In this document: positions 1 through 5,854 of the stretch, piece by piece
Layout of the letters: every line of letters begins with the position of its first letter
Position numbering within the stretch: the stretch's first letter is position 1
From: Propionibacteriaceae bacterium
Lineage (GTDB): Bacteria > Actinomycetota > Actinomycetes > Propionibacteriales > Propionibacteriaceae
Length of the DNA: 12,071 bases
Direction of reading: 5' to 3'
NCBI GenBank assembly: GCA_031254155.1
Contig: JAIRVA010000137.1
Location: 1 to 12,071, forward strand
The notes under the pieces: model-generated
The model's database searches: none
The model's input: the letters and a program-made list of their open reading frames with translations, nothing else
What the model was told of the DNA's origin: nothing
Translations under genes and position numbers: made by a program

Positions 1-114
1 ACGGTAGCGGTGTTCGCTTTCGGGAGTGCCAGCCTGGCATTCATCGGACAACCGATTTGGGCCGGTTGTCTGGCCGCATTGGCGGGCTGCCTGGCGTTAC
101 TCCCCCGGCGTTGA
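1..114 (+). CDS. C-terminal end of a membrane protein (partial)
   Basis: Frame 1 is open from the first base to a TGA at 112-114 and gives 37 residues. It is almost wholly hydrophobic, with an Ala/Gly/Leu-rich helix, and ends in Pro-Arg-Arg. This looks like one or two short transmembrane segments with a positively charged cytoplasmic tail. The start lies before the window, so the family cannot be assigned. It lies 151 bp upstream of xseA on the same strand. I infer a real gene end from composition and from the in-frame stop followed by non-coding sequence; no motif supports a function. Confidence 0.5.
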   Translation, partial: TVAVFAFGSASLAFIGQPIWAGCLAALAGCLALLPRR

Positions 115-252
115 CCCCAACCCCTCACCTCGCTGACGACGACGGCGGCTCGTGACCGTGTGAGGGACGGTTGACGAGTGTCCTCGAGACACCTGGGGAT
201 TGTCAGTGAAACCACCAGTCCGGAGCCGGGCCCCCCAGGCGGGCGGGTGAGA

Positions 253-265
253 TAATGTTGTAGCC
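253..265 (+). promoter_or_regulatory. Putative leaderless promoter of xseA
   Basis: A TAATGT box (253-258, fitting TANNNT, overlapping GATAAT at 251-256) lies 7 nt before the xseA ATG. No Shine-Dalgarno-like purine run precedes the ATG. Transcription starting at or next to the ATG would give a leaderless mRNA. No convincing -35 box is seen. The rest of 115-265 shows nothing else recognisable. Confidence 0.4.
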
Positions 266-1489
266 ATGCCATTGACCAGCACCCCGGAGCACCCGGTCCC
301 TCTGCGCGAGGTGGCCGTCGCCGTCAAGGGGTGGGTGGAACGCCTGGGGGCGATCTGGGTGTCGGCCCAGGTCATTGAGCTCAGCCGGAAAACCGGGGTG
401 ACCCATTTCTTGACGCTGCGGGACCTGCGCGAAGAAGTGTCGGTGGCGGTGACCCTGTCGACGGCAGTTCTTGACGCGGCCGGACCGGTCAGCGAGGGGA
501 TGGCCGTCACCGCCCAACTCCGGCCGACGGTGTGGCTGAAATCCGGGCGGCTCAGCTACGAGTGTGCCGATCTCCGGCCCACCGGGGAAGGTCAGTTGCT
601 CGCCCGGATTGAGCATCTCAAGCGTCTTCTCCAGGCCGAAGGGCTGTTCAGCCCGGCGCTCAAGCGTCACCTGCCCTTGTTGCCCCGGGGCATCGGGCTG
701 ATCACGGCGAAGGACTCGGCCGCCGAACGGGACGTGGTGGTGAACGTCCGATTGCGCTGGCCGGCCGCCCCGCTCCTCGTCCGCTACTGCCTCATGCAGG
801 GGCCGTCATCGGCGTTGCAGATCATTGAGGCCGTCGGCAGCCTCGATGCCGACCCCGGAGTCGATGTCATCATCATCGCGCGGGGCGGCGGTTCGGTCGA
901 AGACCTGCTGCCGTTCTCGGATGAGGGGCTCGTCCGGGCGGTCGCCGGTGCGACGACCCCGGTCGTCTCCGCCATCGGCCACGAGACCGATACCCCCGTA
1001 CTGGACCTCGTGGCGGATGTCCGGGCGTCGACGCCGACCGACGCCGCGAAGCGGGTGGTGCCGGATGTCCGGGATGAGCTTGACCGGATCCGCCGCAACC
1101 GCCAGCACCTGGCGGCGGTGGCGCTCGGTTATCTGCAGGCCCAGTGGACGAGCCTCCAAAGCCTGCGGCGGCACCCGGTCCTGCGAAACCCGCTGTCGCG
1201 GTTCGACGTCTACGCGGAGCAGGTTTCGGCGCTGCGGCGCCGCCTGGAGGTCGCAGCCACCACCCGGTTCGACCGTGAATCGGCCGCCGTGGAGTCGGCC
1301 CGGACCCTCGTCCGTACTCTCGGCCCAACCTCCGTTCTGACGAGGGGTTACGCCATTCTGGTCGACGACGACGGCCGGACCGTCTCCTCGACCGGGTCCA
1401 CCACCGCCGGAGCCGGGCTCACGGCGTACGTCACCGACGGTACCCTCGCCCTCATCGTCCAATCGAAGGAGACCCATGACCACCCCTGA
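266..1489 (+). CDS. xseA: Exodeoxyribonuclease VII large subunit
   Basis: Catalytic large subunit of exonuclease VII, which degrades single-stranded DNA from both ends to short oligonucleotides in the cytoplasm, together with several XseB subunits. The 407-residue protein is in the family's normal range. An N-terminal OB-fold region (about residues 10-105) is followed by the Exonuc_VII_L nuclease domain. That domain carries the glycine-rich ARGGGSVEDL motif (about 204-214) and the SAIGHETDTP motif (about 235-244). A C-terminal GYAIL segment (about 362) is also typical. A coiled-coil-like basic helical stretch lies between about 265 and 345. The ATG at 266 is chosen because it follows a -10-like box and there is no better start upstream. 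The stop overlaps the start of xseB by 14 bp, so the two are translationally coupled. Confidence 0.96.
   Translation: MPLTSTPEHPVPLREVAVAVKGWVERLGAIWVSAQVIELSRKTGVTHFLTLRDLREEVSVAVTLSTAVLDAAGPVSEGMAVTAQLRPTVWLKSGRLSYECADLRPTGEGQLLARIEHLKRLLQAEGLFSPALKRHLPLLPRGIGLITAKDSAAERDVVVNVRLRWPAAPLLVRYCLMQGPSSALQIIEAVGSLDADPGVDVIIIARGGGSVEDLLPFSDEGLVRAVAGATTPVVSAIGHETDTPVLDLVADVRASTPTDAAKRVVPDVRDELDRIRRNRQHLAAVALGYLQAQWTSLQSLRRHPVLRNPLSRFDVYAEQVSALRRRLEVAATTRFDRESAAVESARTLVRTLGPTSVLTRGYAILVDDDGRTVSSTGSTTAGAGLTAYVTDGTLALIVQSKETHDHP
1466..1471 (+). promoter_or_regulatory. Ribosome binding site of xseB
   Basis: AAGGAG lies 4 nt before the xseB ATG, inside the end of xseA. Together with the 14-bp overlap it indicates coupled translation of the two exonuclease VII subunits. 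Confidence 0.7.
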
Positions 1490-1688
1490 CACGCCGGCAT
1501 TGCCGGACGACCTGACCTACGAACAGGCCCGCGACGAGCTGCTCGACGTCGTCAACCGGCTGGAGTCCGGCGGGGAATCGCTCGCCGAGTCGATGGAACT
1601 GTTCAAGCGCGGCGAGGCCCTGGCCGCGCTGTGCGAGCGGTACCTGACCGAGGCCCGTACCACGATTGAGGCGGCCCGCGAAGCCTGA
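1476..1688 (+). CDS. xseB: Exodeoxyribonuclease VII small subunit
   Basis: Small accessory subunit of exonuclease VII, which binds XseA in multiple copies and is needed for activity. The 70-residue protein is of family size. It has the characteristic sequence DLTYEQARDELLDVVNRLE followed by a segment rich in Glu/Ser (GGESLAESMELFKRGEAL) and a helical C-terminus ending in an acidic/alanine-rich tail. These form the two antiparallel helices known for the family. It has a clear AAGGAG site and overlaps xseA, so it is the second gene of an xseA-xseB operon. Confidence 0.95.
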   Translation: MTTPDTPALPDDLTYEQARDELLDVVNRLESGGESLAESMELFKRGEALAALCERYLTEARTTIEAAREA

Positions 1689-1710
1689 CGGAGCCTTTGT
1701 GTTAGGCTTC
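1680..1710 (+). terminator. Possible weak terminator hairpin after xseB
   Basis: GAAGCCT (1680-1686) and AGGCTTC (1704-1710) form a perfect 7-bp stem with a 17-nt loop that includes the xseB stop codon. There is no real T-run after it (only AAATTTGT a few bases on), so termination is uncertain. Confidence 0.3.
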
Positions 1711-1734
1711 CTGAACCAAATTTGTGCTTCGCAA

Positions 1735-1763
1735 TTGACGCATCTGCGCCAGGAGAGCATTAT
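1735..1763 (+). promoter_or_regulatory. Promoter of the spermidine-synthase-like gene (leaderless)
   Basis: TTGACG (-35, 1735-1740) and CATTAT (-10, 1758-1763) are separated by exactly 17 bp. The predicted start of transcription falls 7 nt after the -10 box, exactly on the A of the ATG at 1770. AGGAG at 1751-1755 lies inside the spacer and is 14 nt from the ATG, too far to act as a ribosome binding site. The message is therefore probably leaderless. Confidence 0.6.
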
Positions 1764-1769
1764 AGGTAG

Positions 1770-2453
1770 ATGCATGAAGAAACGGTCACGCTGGCCCGCA
1801 GCGACGCGGACGGGTACGAGATCGCTCTGCGCCGCCGCCTGATCGGTGACACCGTCACCGACGAACTCATCATCAACGGTACCTTCGCGATGGACTCCGC
1901 CCGGACCATGTCGGAGATCGCGCTGGCCGAAGCCCTCAGCCCGGAGCCGGGCCACGTCCTGGTTGGCGGGCTCGGCCTCGGCTTCACGGCTGACCATCTC
2001 CTGACCATCGGCGCCACCCACCTCGACATCGTCGAGCTGTCCGGCCCCCTCATCGAGTGGGCGCAGGACGGGCTCACGCCCACGCTCGCGCGCCTGGCCG
2101 CCGACCCGCGAGTCACGATCCGCCACGGCGACGTCGCTACGCTGCTCGCCGGCCAGCCCACTCTGCCCGGTCTGTTCGGCCCGTGGGACAGCATCTGTAT
2201 CGACATCGACAACGGTCCAGACTTCCTCATCCACGAAGACAACGCGCGGTTGTACACGCCGGAGGGCATCCGGGCTGCCATTGGCCACCTCCACCCCGGC
2301 GGCAAGATGGCGATCTGGTCCCAGGGCCCGTCGAAGGAGTTCTGGTACGACCTGACCAGCATCGACCCCCACGCCACCGAGCGCCTGGTCATCGTCGAAC
2401 GCGCCAACCGACGGATGGACTACGCCATCTACACCGTTCACCGCCCGGAGTGA
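1770..2453 (+). CDS. Spermidine-synthase-like (PABS) methyltransferase-fold protein
   Basis: A 227-residue protein with the Rossmann fold of the polyamine synthase/SAM-methyltransferase group. Motif I is VLVGGLGLGF (about 63-72). The acidic end of strand 2 is DIVEL (86-90). An RHGDV motif (118-122) is followed by WDSICIDIDNGPDFL (139-153), at the position of the catalytic aspartate region of aminopropyltransferases, and then by a helix and a HPGG turn (175-178). The small N-terminal beta domain of true spermidine synthases is mostly absent, and the usual DSTDP-type motif is replaced by DIDNGP. The substrate is therefore unknown, and a methyltransferase role is equally possible. Annotation as polyamine aminopropyltransferase would be an over-call. 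It has its own promoter and is not overlapped by xseB. Confidence 0.8.
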   Translation: MHEETVTLARSDADGYEIALRRRLIGDTVTDELIINGTFAMDSARTMSEIALAEALSPEPGHVLVGGLGLGFTADHLLTIGATHLDIVELSGPLIEWAQDGLTPTLARLAADPRVTIRHGDVATLLAGQPTLPGLFGPWDSICIDIDNGPDFLIHEDNARLYTPEGIRAAIGHLHPGGKMAIWSQGPSKEFWYDLTSIDPHATERLVIVERANRRMDYAIYTVHRPE

Positions 2454-2500
2454 CCCGCCAGCGAGAGAGACTTCCTTTCAGGTGGAACGAGAATGACGCC

Positions 2501-2899
2501 CTATCCAGGGTTCTCACGCCCACCGTCAGGACCAGCCGTCTCAAAGGCCACCTCCAGCAGTTGCCTGATCATCGCAGCTCGGACCGGCTCACCGTACCGC
2601 TCCAGCCGGTCCACTGCCAAGCGGTAGCACTCGTCGTCGCTTCGACGTCCAATCACCCACACCACAGTGACCGTACCGTTGGCCTCGACGCGGTAAATGA
2701 TGCGGTAGGCCCGATCACCAACGACCAGCTTACGAAAAGTCGTCAGGTCACTGCCCGCGCGCGAGCCAAGCGGAGCCCCACGCTTGTCAGGCTCAGTTTC
2801 CAGCTTCTTCAGCGCCTTCGCGATGATCGGCTTCACCTGTCCATCCAGCGCGAAGAAGTCCTCCCGCGCCTCCGCTGTCAGAACGACCTTCGCCATCAT
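2501..2899 (-). CDS. RelE/ParE-type toxin of a type II toxin-antitoxin pair
   Basis: The first 95 or so residues fit the RelE/ParE fold. A helical start (LTAEAREDFFALDGQVKPII) is followed by a KKLETEPDKRG turn, a strand pair (TTFRKLVVGDRAYRIIYRV) and a last strand VTVVWVIGRRSDDECY with a basic residue pair and an aromatic residue near the end. Members usually inhibit translation by cutting mRNA on the ribosome (RelE) or poison gyrase (ParE); the sequence alone does not decide which. At 132 residues it is about 35 longer than a typical toxin, because of a helical extension (about 96-132). The ATG overlaps the antitoxin stop by one base (TGATG), the usual coupled antitoxin-toxin order. The end lies 47 bp from the convergent spermidine-synthase-like gene. 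Confidence 0.85.
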   Translation of the reverse strand: MMAKVVLTAEAREDFFALDGQVKPIIAKALKKLETEPDKRGAPLGSRAGSDLTTFRKLVVGDRAYRIIYRVEANGTVTVVWVIGRRSDDECYRLAVDRLERYGEPVRAAMIRQLLEVAFETAGPDGGRENPG

Positions 2900-3186
2900 C
2901 AGTCTTCTTGGGTGACTCCGGCTTCCGCCAGTACGGAGTCCAAATCGTACCGCACGCCGTCATCCGTGAAGGTACGCGCGAGCGCCAGAGCCAACAAACG
3001 GACATCTGACTCCCGCTCCCCAACCTTGGTCAGCCCCTCCACCACGTCCATCGGTACCATCGCCATCGCCGGCTCGTTGTTCTTGAGGACGACGACAGTA
3101 CGACCGTCTGCTACCTCCTGCGTCAATCGTGAGAAGGCCCGACTCGCCTCAGTCACCGACACCAGGTCCCGCGTGTCCGTCAGCAA
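2899..3186 (-). CDS. Phd/YefM-type antitoxin
   Basis: A 95-residue protein. Its first 50 residues match the Phd/YefM antitoxin pattern: a short N-terminal strand, VTEASRAFSRLTQEVADG, and then a strand reading TVVVLKNNEPAMAMVPM. This part normally dimerises, binds the operator and represses the operon. The acidic C-terminal part (RESDVRLLALALARTFTDDGVRYDLDS) would wrap the toxin. The start is TTG at 3186, chosen because a nearly ideal Shine-Dalgarno sequence lies 8 nt upstream and no ATG or GTG in the same frame fits. It is the first gene of the antitoxin-toxin operon, and its upstream spacer is rich in inverted repeats. Confidence 0.85.
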   Translation of the reverse strand: MLTDTRDLVSVTEASRAFSRLTQEVADGRTVVVLKNNEPAMAMVPMDVVEGLTKVGERESDVRLLALALARTFTDDGVRYDLDSVLAEAGVTQED

Positions 3187-3189
3187 CCC

Positions 3190-3198
3190 ATCACCTCC
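3190..3198 (-). promoter_or_regulatory. Strong ribosome binding site of the antitoxin, fixing a TTG start
   Basis: On the minus strand GGAGGTGAT is complementary to nine consecutive bases of the usual 16S rRNA 3' tail. It precedes the TTG at 3186-3184 with good spacing. A strong site with a weak start codon is seen here; that it favours antitoxin over toxin synthesis is inference. Confidence 0.65.
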
Positions 3199-3211
3199 AT
3201 CATTCAGAATC

Positions 3212-3289
3212 TTAAGGAAGTGCTGATCTACGCTGTGTCGTCAGCCGGGCGTTCGGATGGCGGCACATGGCAGATCAGCGGTTCCTTAA
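3212..3289. repeat. 78-bp imperfect inverted repeat upstream of the toxin-antitoxin operon
   Basis: Left arm TTAAGGAAGTGCTGATCT (3212-3229) and right arm AGATCAGCGGTTCCTTAA (3272-3289) are inverted copies matching at 16 of 18 positions. Weaker complementarity continues inward (TGTG, CG) to about 3242/3259. It sits between the SDR stop and the antitoxin ribosome site. It could be an operator or attenuator for the antitoxin operon, a terminator for the uppS-SDR transcript, or a small palindromic insertion bounded by TTAA. There is no T-run directly after it. Confidence 0.6.
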
Positions 3290-3303
3290 CTAAAATAGTA
3301 CAT

Positions 3304-3322
3304 GAAATTCACCAGTGATTTC
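3304..3322. repeat. Short AT-rich near-palindrome
   Basis: GAAAT (3304-3308) and ATTTC (3318-3322) surround CACCAGTG. The arms are perfect but the centre is offset by one base. It adjoins AT-rich sequence with a TAAAAT/TACTAT box (3291-3300) that could act as a -10 on either strand, but no matching -35 is seen. A regulator site is possible; support is weak. Confidence 0.25.
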
Positions 3323-3338
3323 GGTGTACCGCGGGACC

Positions 3339-4124
3339 TCACGGCGTCGTCCCCGATCCTCCGGAGACGTCGATCGCCGTACCCGTGAGGTAGCTGGACA
3401 CCGGGGAGAGGAGCAGCAAAACGACCGGTACGACCTCTGCGACCTGACCCAGACGCCCGACGAGGATACCCCGCCGTGCGGCCTCGCCCGCGGCCCACTC
3501 GTCGATGGACTGCCCCATCCCGCTCGCCTCGTACCGCTCCCGCTGACGGTCGGTCATGATCGCGCCGAGGTTGACGGCGTTGACCAGGACTGCCGGCGCC
3601 AGTTCGACGGCCAGTGACCGGGTCAGGTTGGCGACCGCCGCCCGGGCCGCGCTCGTGGCCGCGTGGCCGGAGTCGGGGACGTGGGCGATCACGCCGTTAA
3701 TCACGACGATCCGCGCGGCGTCGGACTCGCGAAGCGCCGGTACCGCCGGGCGGACCAGGTTCAACACCGAGTGCGTCTTGAGGCGCAACTGCGCGTCCCA
3801 CTGCGCCGGCAGCGTGTCGAGCACCCCGCCCGCTGTCCCCGTACCCGCGCCCGCGACGACGCCGTCTAACCGTCCGAAGCGGCGGGCGGCGGTGGCGACG
3901 GCCGCCGCCAAACGATCAGCGTCGAGGACATCGACCGCCGCGACGAGTACCCGGTCGCGCTGGTCGTCCGGAACCCCGGCGTACCACTGCCCAAGCCGCG
4001 TCGCGTCCCGCGCACAGCCAGCAACAAACGCACCCTCGGCCAGCAGCGCCCGGGCAACGGCGCTGCCCACACCCCGGCTGAGCCCGGTCACGTAATACGC
4101 CCGGCCGGCCAGTTGCAGATCCAT
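3339..4124 (-). CDS. SDR-family protein with a non-canonical active site
   Basis: A 261-residue Rossmann-fold protein of the short-chain dehydrogenase/reductase family. The cofactor loop TGLSRGVG (13-20) is intact and the C-terminus RLGQVAEV...YLTGTAIDVSGG is typical. The catalytic residues are not: the NNAG motif reads VAGAG, the active-site serine region reads INGV (142-145), and the YxxxK pair reads TSAAR, placing Thr157 and Arg161 where Tyr and Lys belong. From memory, a bacterial SDR subgroup carries a conserved ATSAARAG-type motif here, so this looks like a distinct subgroup and not decay. Either reduction uses other residues or the protein binds NAD(P)H without classic catalysis. The ATG at 4124 follows a GAGGGG site that overlaps the uppS stop; the 12-bp gap implies co-transcription with uppS. 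Confidence 0.85.
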   Translation of the reverse strand: MDLQLAGRAYYVTGLSRGVGSAVARALLAEGAFVAGCARDATRLGQWYAGVPDDQRDRVLVAAVDVLDADRLAAAVATAARRFGRLDGVVAGAGTGTAGGVLDTLPAQWDAQLRLKTHSVLNLVRPAVPALRESDAARIVVINGVIAHVPDSGHAATSAARAAVANLTRSLAVELAPAVLVNAVNLGAIMTDRQRERYEASGMGQSIDEWAAGEAARRGILVGRLGQVAEVVPVVLLLLSPVSSYLTGTAIDVSGGSGTTP

Positions 4125-4136
4125 ACCAGCCCCCCC

Positions 4137-4943
4137 TCACCGCCCGAAGCGGCGTTCCCGCTGGGCGAAGCTGCGCAGCGCGCGCAGGAAGTCCACGCGC
4201 CGGAAGTCGGGCCACAGCGCCTCGCAGAAGTAGAACTCCGAGTGCGCCGACTGCCAAATCAGGAAGTCGGAGAGCCGTTGCTCGCCGGAGGTCCGGATGA
4301 TGAGATCCGGGTCGGGCTGGCCGGCGGTGTAAAGATGGTCGGCGATCATGTCGATCTCGACGGTTTCCGCGAGTTCCGGGAGCGTCGTACCTTTGCTGGC
4401 CTCTTCCGCCAGCAGCGACCGGAACGCGTCACGCAACTCGTGCCGCCCGGCGTACGACACCGCGACGTTGATGTGCATACCCTGGTTGTGAGCGGTACGA
4501 GCGCTGGCCGCGCGCAACGCGGCCGCGGTCTCATCGGGCAGCAGGTCGAGGGCCCCCACGATCTGCACCCGCCATATCCCCTCGTCAGCGAGGGATTCCA
4601 CCAGTGACACGATGACCCCGAGCAGGGGGGTGATTTCCTCCTCCGAGCGATCAAGGTTGTTCGGCGACAGCACCCACAGGGTCACGATCCGCAGGCCCAC
4701 CTCGTCACACCACGTGACAAAATCGCGGAGCTTCGCCGCCCCCGCCTCGTACCCTGCGACGAGCGTTTCCCCCGGCGCGTTCAAGCGGGCCCAGCGCCGG
4801 TTGCCGTCCGCCATGACCGCCACGTGCTGCGGCAGACGGCTGCGGTCGAGGTGGGCGAGCAGGCGCCGTTCGTACGTCGAGTACAGCAGCCCCGACGGAC
4901 GTAACCGCCCCAGCAGCCTGGAGACATCCTCACTGAAACTCAC
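4137..4943 (-). CDS. uppS: Short-chain (Z)-isoprenyl diphosphate synthase (cis-prenyltransferase)
   Basis: Condenses isopentenyl diphosphate with an allylic diphosphate in cis, supplying precursors of the polyprenyl phosphate carrier for cell-wall synthesis. The 268-residue protein has HVAVMADGNRRWAR with the catalytic Asp at 46, GYEAGA (64-69), and RTSGEQRLSDFLIWQSAHSEFYF (217-239). From memory it resembles M. tuberculosis Rv1086, the Z-farnesyl diphosphate synthase, more than the long-chain enzyme Rv2361c. Points of similarity are GQPDPDLIIRTSGEQRLS and WPDFRRVDFLRALR. Product length cannot be read from sequence alone. The GTG at 4943 is chosen because it lies 6 nt after a TAGAGT box with no ribosome site between, indicating a leaderless message. 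It heads an operon with the SDR gene and is divergent from the hemolysin III gene. Confidence 0.93.
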   Translation of the reverse strand: MSFSEDVSRLLGRLRPSGLLYSTYERRLLAHLDRSRLPQHVAVMADGNRRWARLNAPGETLVAGYEAGAAKLRDFVTWCDEVGLRIVTLWVLSPNNLDRSEEEITPLLGVIVSLVESLADEGIWRVQIVGALDLLPDETAAALRAASARTAHNQGMHINVAVSYAGRHELRDAFRSLLAEEASKGTTLPELAETVEIDMIADHLYTAGQPDPDLIIRTSGEQRLSDFLIWQSAHSEFYFCEALWPDFRRVDFLRALRSFAQRERRFGR

Positions 4944-4949
4944 CGGACA

Positions 4950-4955
4950 ACTCTA
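4950..4955 (-). promoter_or_regulatory. -10 box of the leaderless uppS promoter
   Basis: On the minus strand TAGAGT is followed by exactly 6 nt (TGTCCG) and then the GTG start, so transcription would begin at the start codon. The -35 region is poor (CTGCCG at 17 bp). Confidence 0.45.
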
Positions 4956-5037
4956 GCCGATCACCGCGCCCGCGGCAGGACGATCGTCTCAGGGCGCGAA
5001 CCGGGGCGTCCAGCGCCCGTGACTCCACCCGGGCAGG

Positions 5038-5066
5038 ACGACAGATCGCACGGCGGGGAGTAGGCT
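5038..5066 (+). promoter_or_regulatory. Possible promoter of the hemolysin III gene
   Basis: ACGACA (5038-5043, four of six matches to TTGACA) and TAGGCT (5061-5066, TANNNT) are 17 bp apart. The predicted transcription start near 5073 falls inside the tandem operator-like repeat that follows. Confidence 0.35.
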
Positions 5067-5069
5067 AGC

Positions 5070-5099
5070 TACGGTAACGTAACCTACGGAACCGTAACC
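5070..5099. promoter_or_regulatory. Tandem 15-bp operator-like repeat upstream of hemolysin III
   Basis: TACGGTAACGTAACC (5070-5084) is followed directly by TACGGAACCGTAACC (5085-5099), with 13 of 15 positions identical. Each copy contains a near-palindrome: GGTAACGTAACC (10 of 12 symmetric) and TACGGAACCGTA (perfect 5-bp arms around AA). The shape is that of a TetR-type operator placed over the likely transcription start. No regulator gene is adjacent. Confidence 0.55.
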
Positions 5100-5150
5100 A
5101 GTGTCCGGCCACCCCCAGCCGACCCGTTCCGGGACCGCGAGAGGAGTGAG

Positions 5151-5831
5151 ATGAGTACCGCGACCATCGAGCGTACGGAGACCCCCGGACCCGCCGAGCC
5201 CAAGCCCAAGTTGCGCGGCTGGCTGCACGCAGGCACGGTACCGCTGCTCTCCGCCGGCATCATCGTCCTGATCGCCATCGCCCCCGGCAGCGGGGTCAAA
5301 GCCTCGCTCGCGATCTATCTCGCCTGCGCCGTCCTGCTGTTCGCGAACTCCGCCACGTACCACATCGGCCACTGGGGGCCGACCACCAAGGCCGTCCTGC
5401 GCCGCATCGACCACTCGAACATCTACCTATTCGTCGCCGGCACGTACACCCCGCTGTCGGTCATCCTGCTGACCGGGACCTCGCGCGTCGTCCTCCTGGC
5501 CGTCATCTGGGGGCTGGCGGGCGCGGGCGTCCTCTTCCGCGTCCTGTGGCTCTCGGCCCCGCGCTGGCTGTACACCGCGATGTACGTTGTCATGGGCTGG
5601 GTCGCGATCTGGTGGCTGCCCGAATTCTGGCGCGACGGCAGCCCGGCCATCGTGATCCTGATCCTTGTCGGCGGTGCCGTCTACTCCCTCGGCGCGGTCG
5701 TGTACTCCCGCAAGTGGCCCAACCCGTCCCCGAAGTGGTTCGGTTTCCACGAGGTTTTCCACAGCTGTACGGTCATCGCCGCCGCCTGCCACTGGACGGC
5801 CGTCCTCCTCGCCGTCCTGCGTCTCGCGTAG
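5151..5831 (+). CDS. Hemolysin III family (PAQR/TrhA) integral membrane protein
   Basis: A 226-residue protein with seven hydrophobic segments after a cytoplasmic-looking Pro/Glu/Lys-rich N-terminus (1-24). It has the conserved residues of the PAQR/hemolysin III family. These are Ser67 with SATYH (His71), RIDHSNIYLFVAGTYTP (85-101), and GFHEVFH (198-204) with His214; together they form the proposed zinc-binding, hydrolase-like site inside the membrane. In E. coli the homologue (TrhA/YqfA) affects membrane energetics; the hemolysin name is historical, and toxicity should not be assumed. AGGAG lies 4 nt before the ATG. The gene is divergent from uppS, an arrangement I recall for Rv1085c/Rv1086, which suggests a link to membrane or isoprenoid homeostasis (inference). 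It converges with pepN, with 23 bp between stops. Confidence 0.92.
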   Translation: MSTATIERTETPGPAEPKPKLRGWLHAGTVPLLSAGIIVLIAIAPGSGVKASLAIYLACAVLLFANSATYHIGHWGPTTKAVLRRIDHSNIYLFVAGTYTPLSVILLTGTSRVVLLAVIWGLAGAGVLFRVLWLSAPRWLYTAMYVVMGWVAIWWLPEFWRDGSPAIVILILVGGAVYSLGAVVYSRKWPNPSPKWFGFHEVFHSCTVIAAACHWTAVLLAVLRLA

Positions 5832-5854
5832 GTTGGTTCCAGGCCCCCTGCGGC

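Noticed and set aside
2057..3226. A long plus-strand open frame of 389 codons
   Set aside because: It overlaps the spermidine-synthase-like gene in another frame and then lies opposite the toxin-antitoxin pair. Its product is Arg/His/Pro-rich low-complexity sequence, as expected for a shadow frame in high-GC DNA.
3291..3338. A plus-strand promoter and small gene starting near 3315
   Set aside because: TAAAAT resembles a -10 box but has no -35 partner, and the frame behind it lies antisense to the SDR gene with a biased, motif-free product.
4113..4607. Plus-strand open frame opposite uppS
   Set aside because: It is antisense to a clear cis-prenyltransferase and has no recognisable domain or ribosome site.
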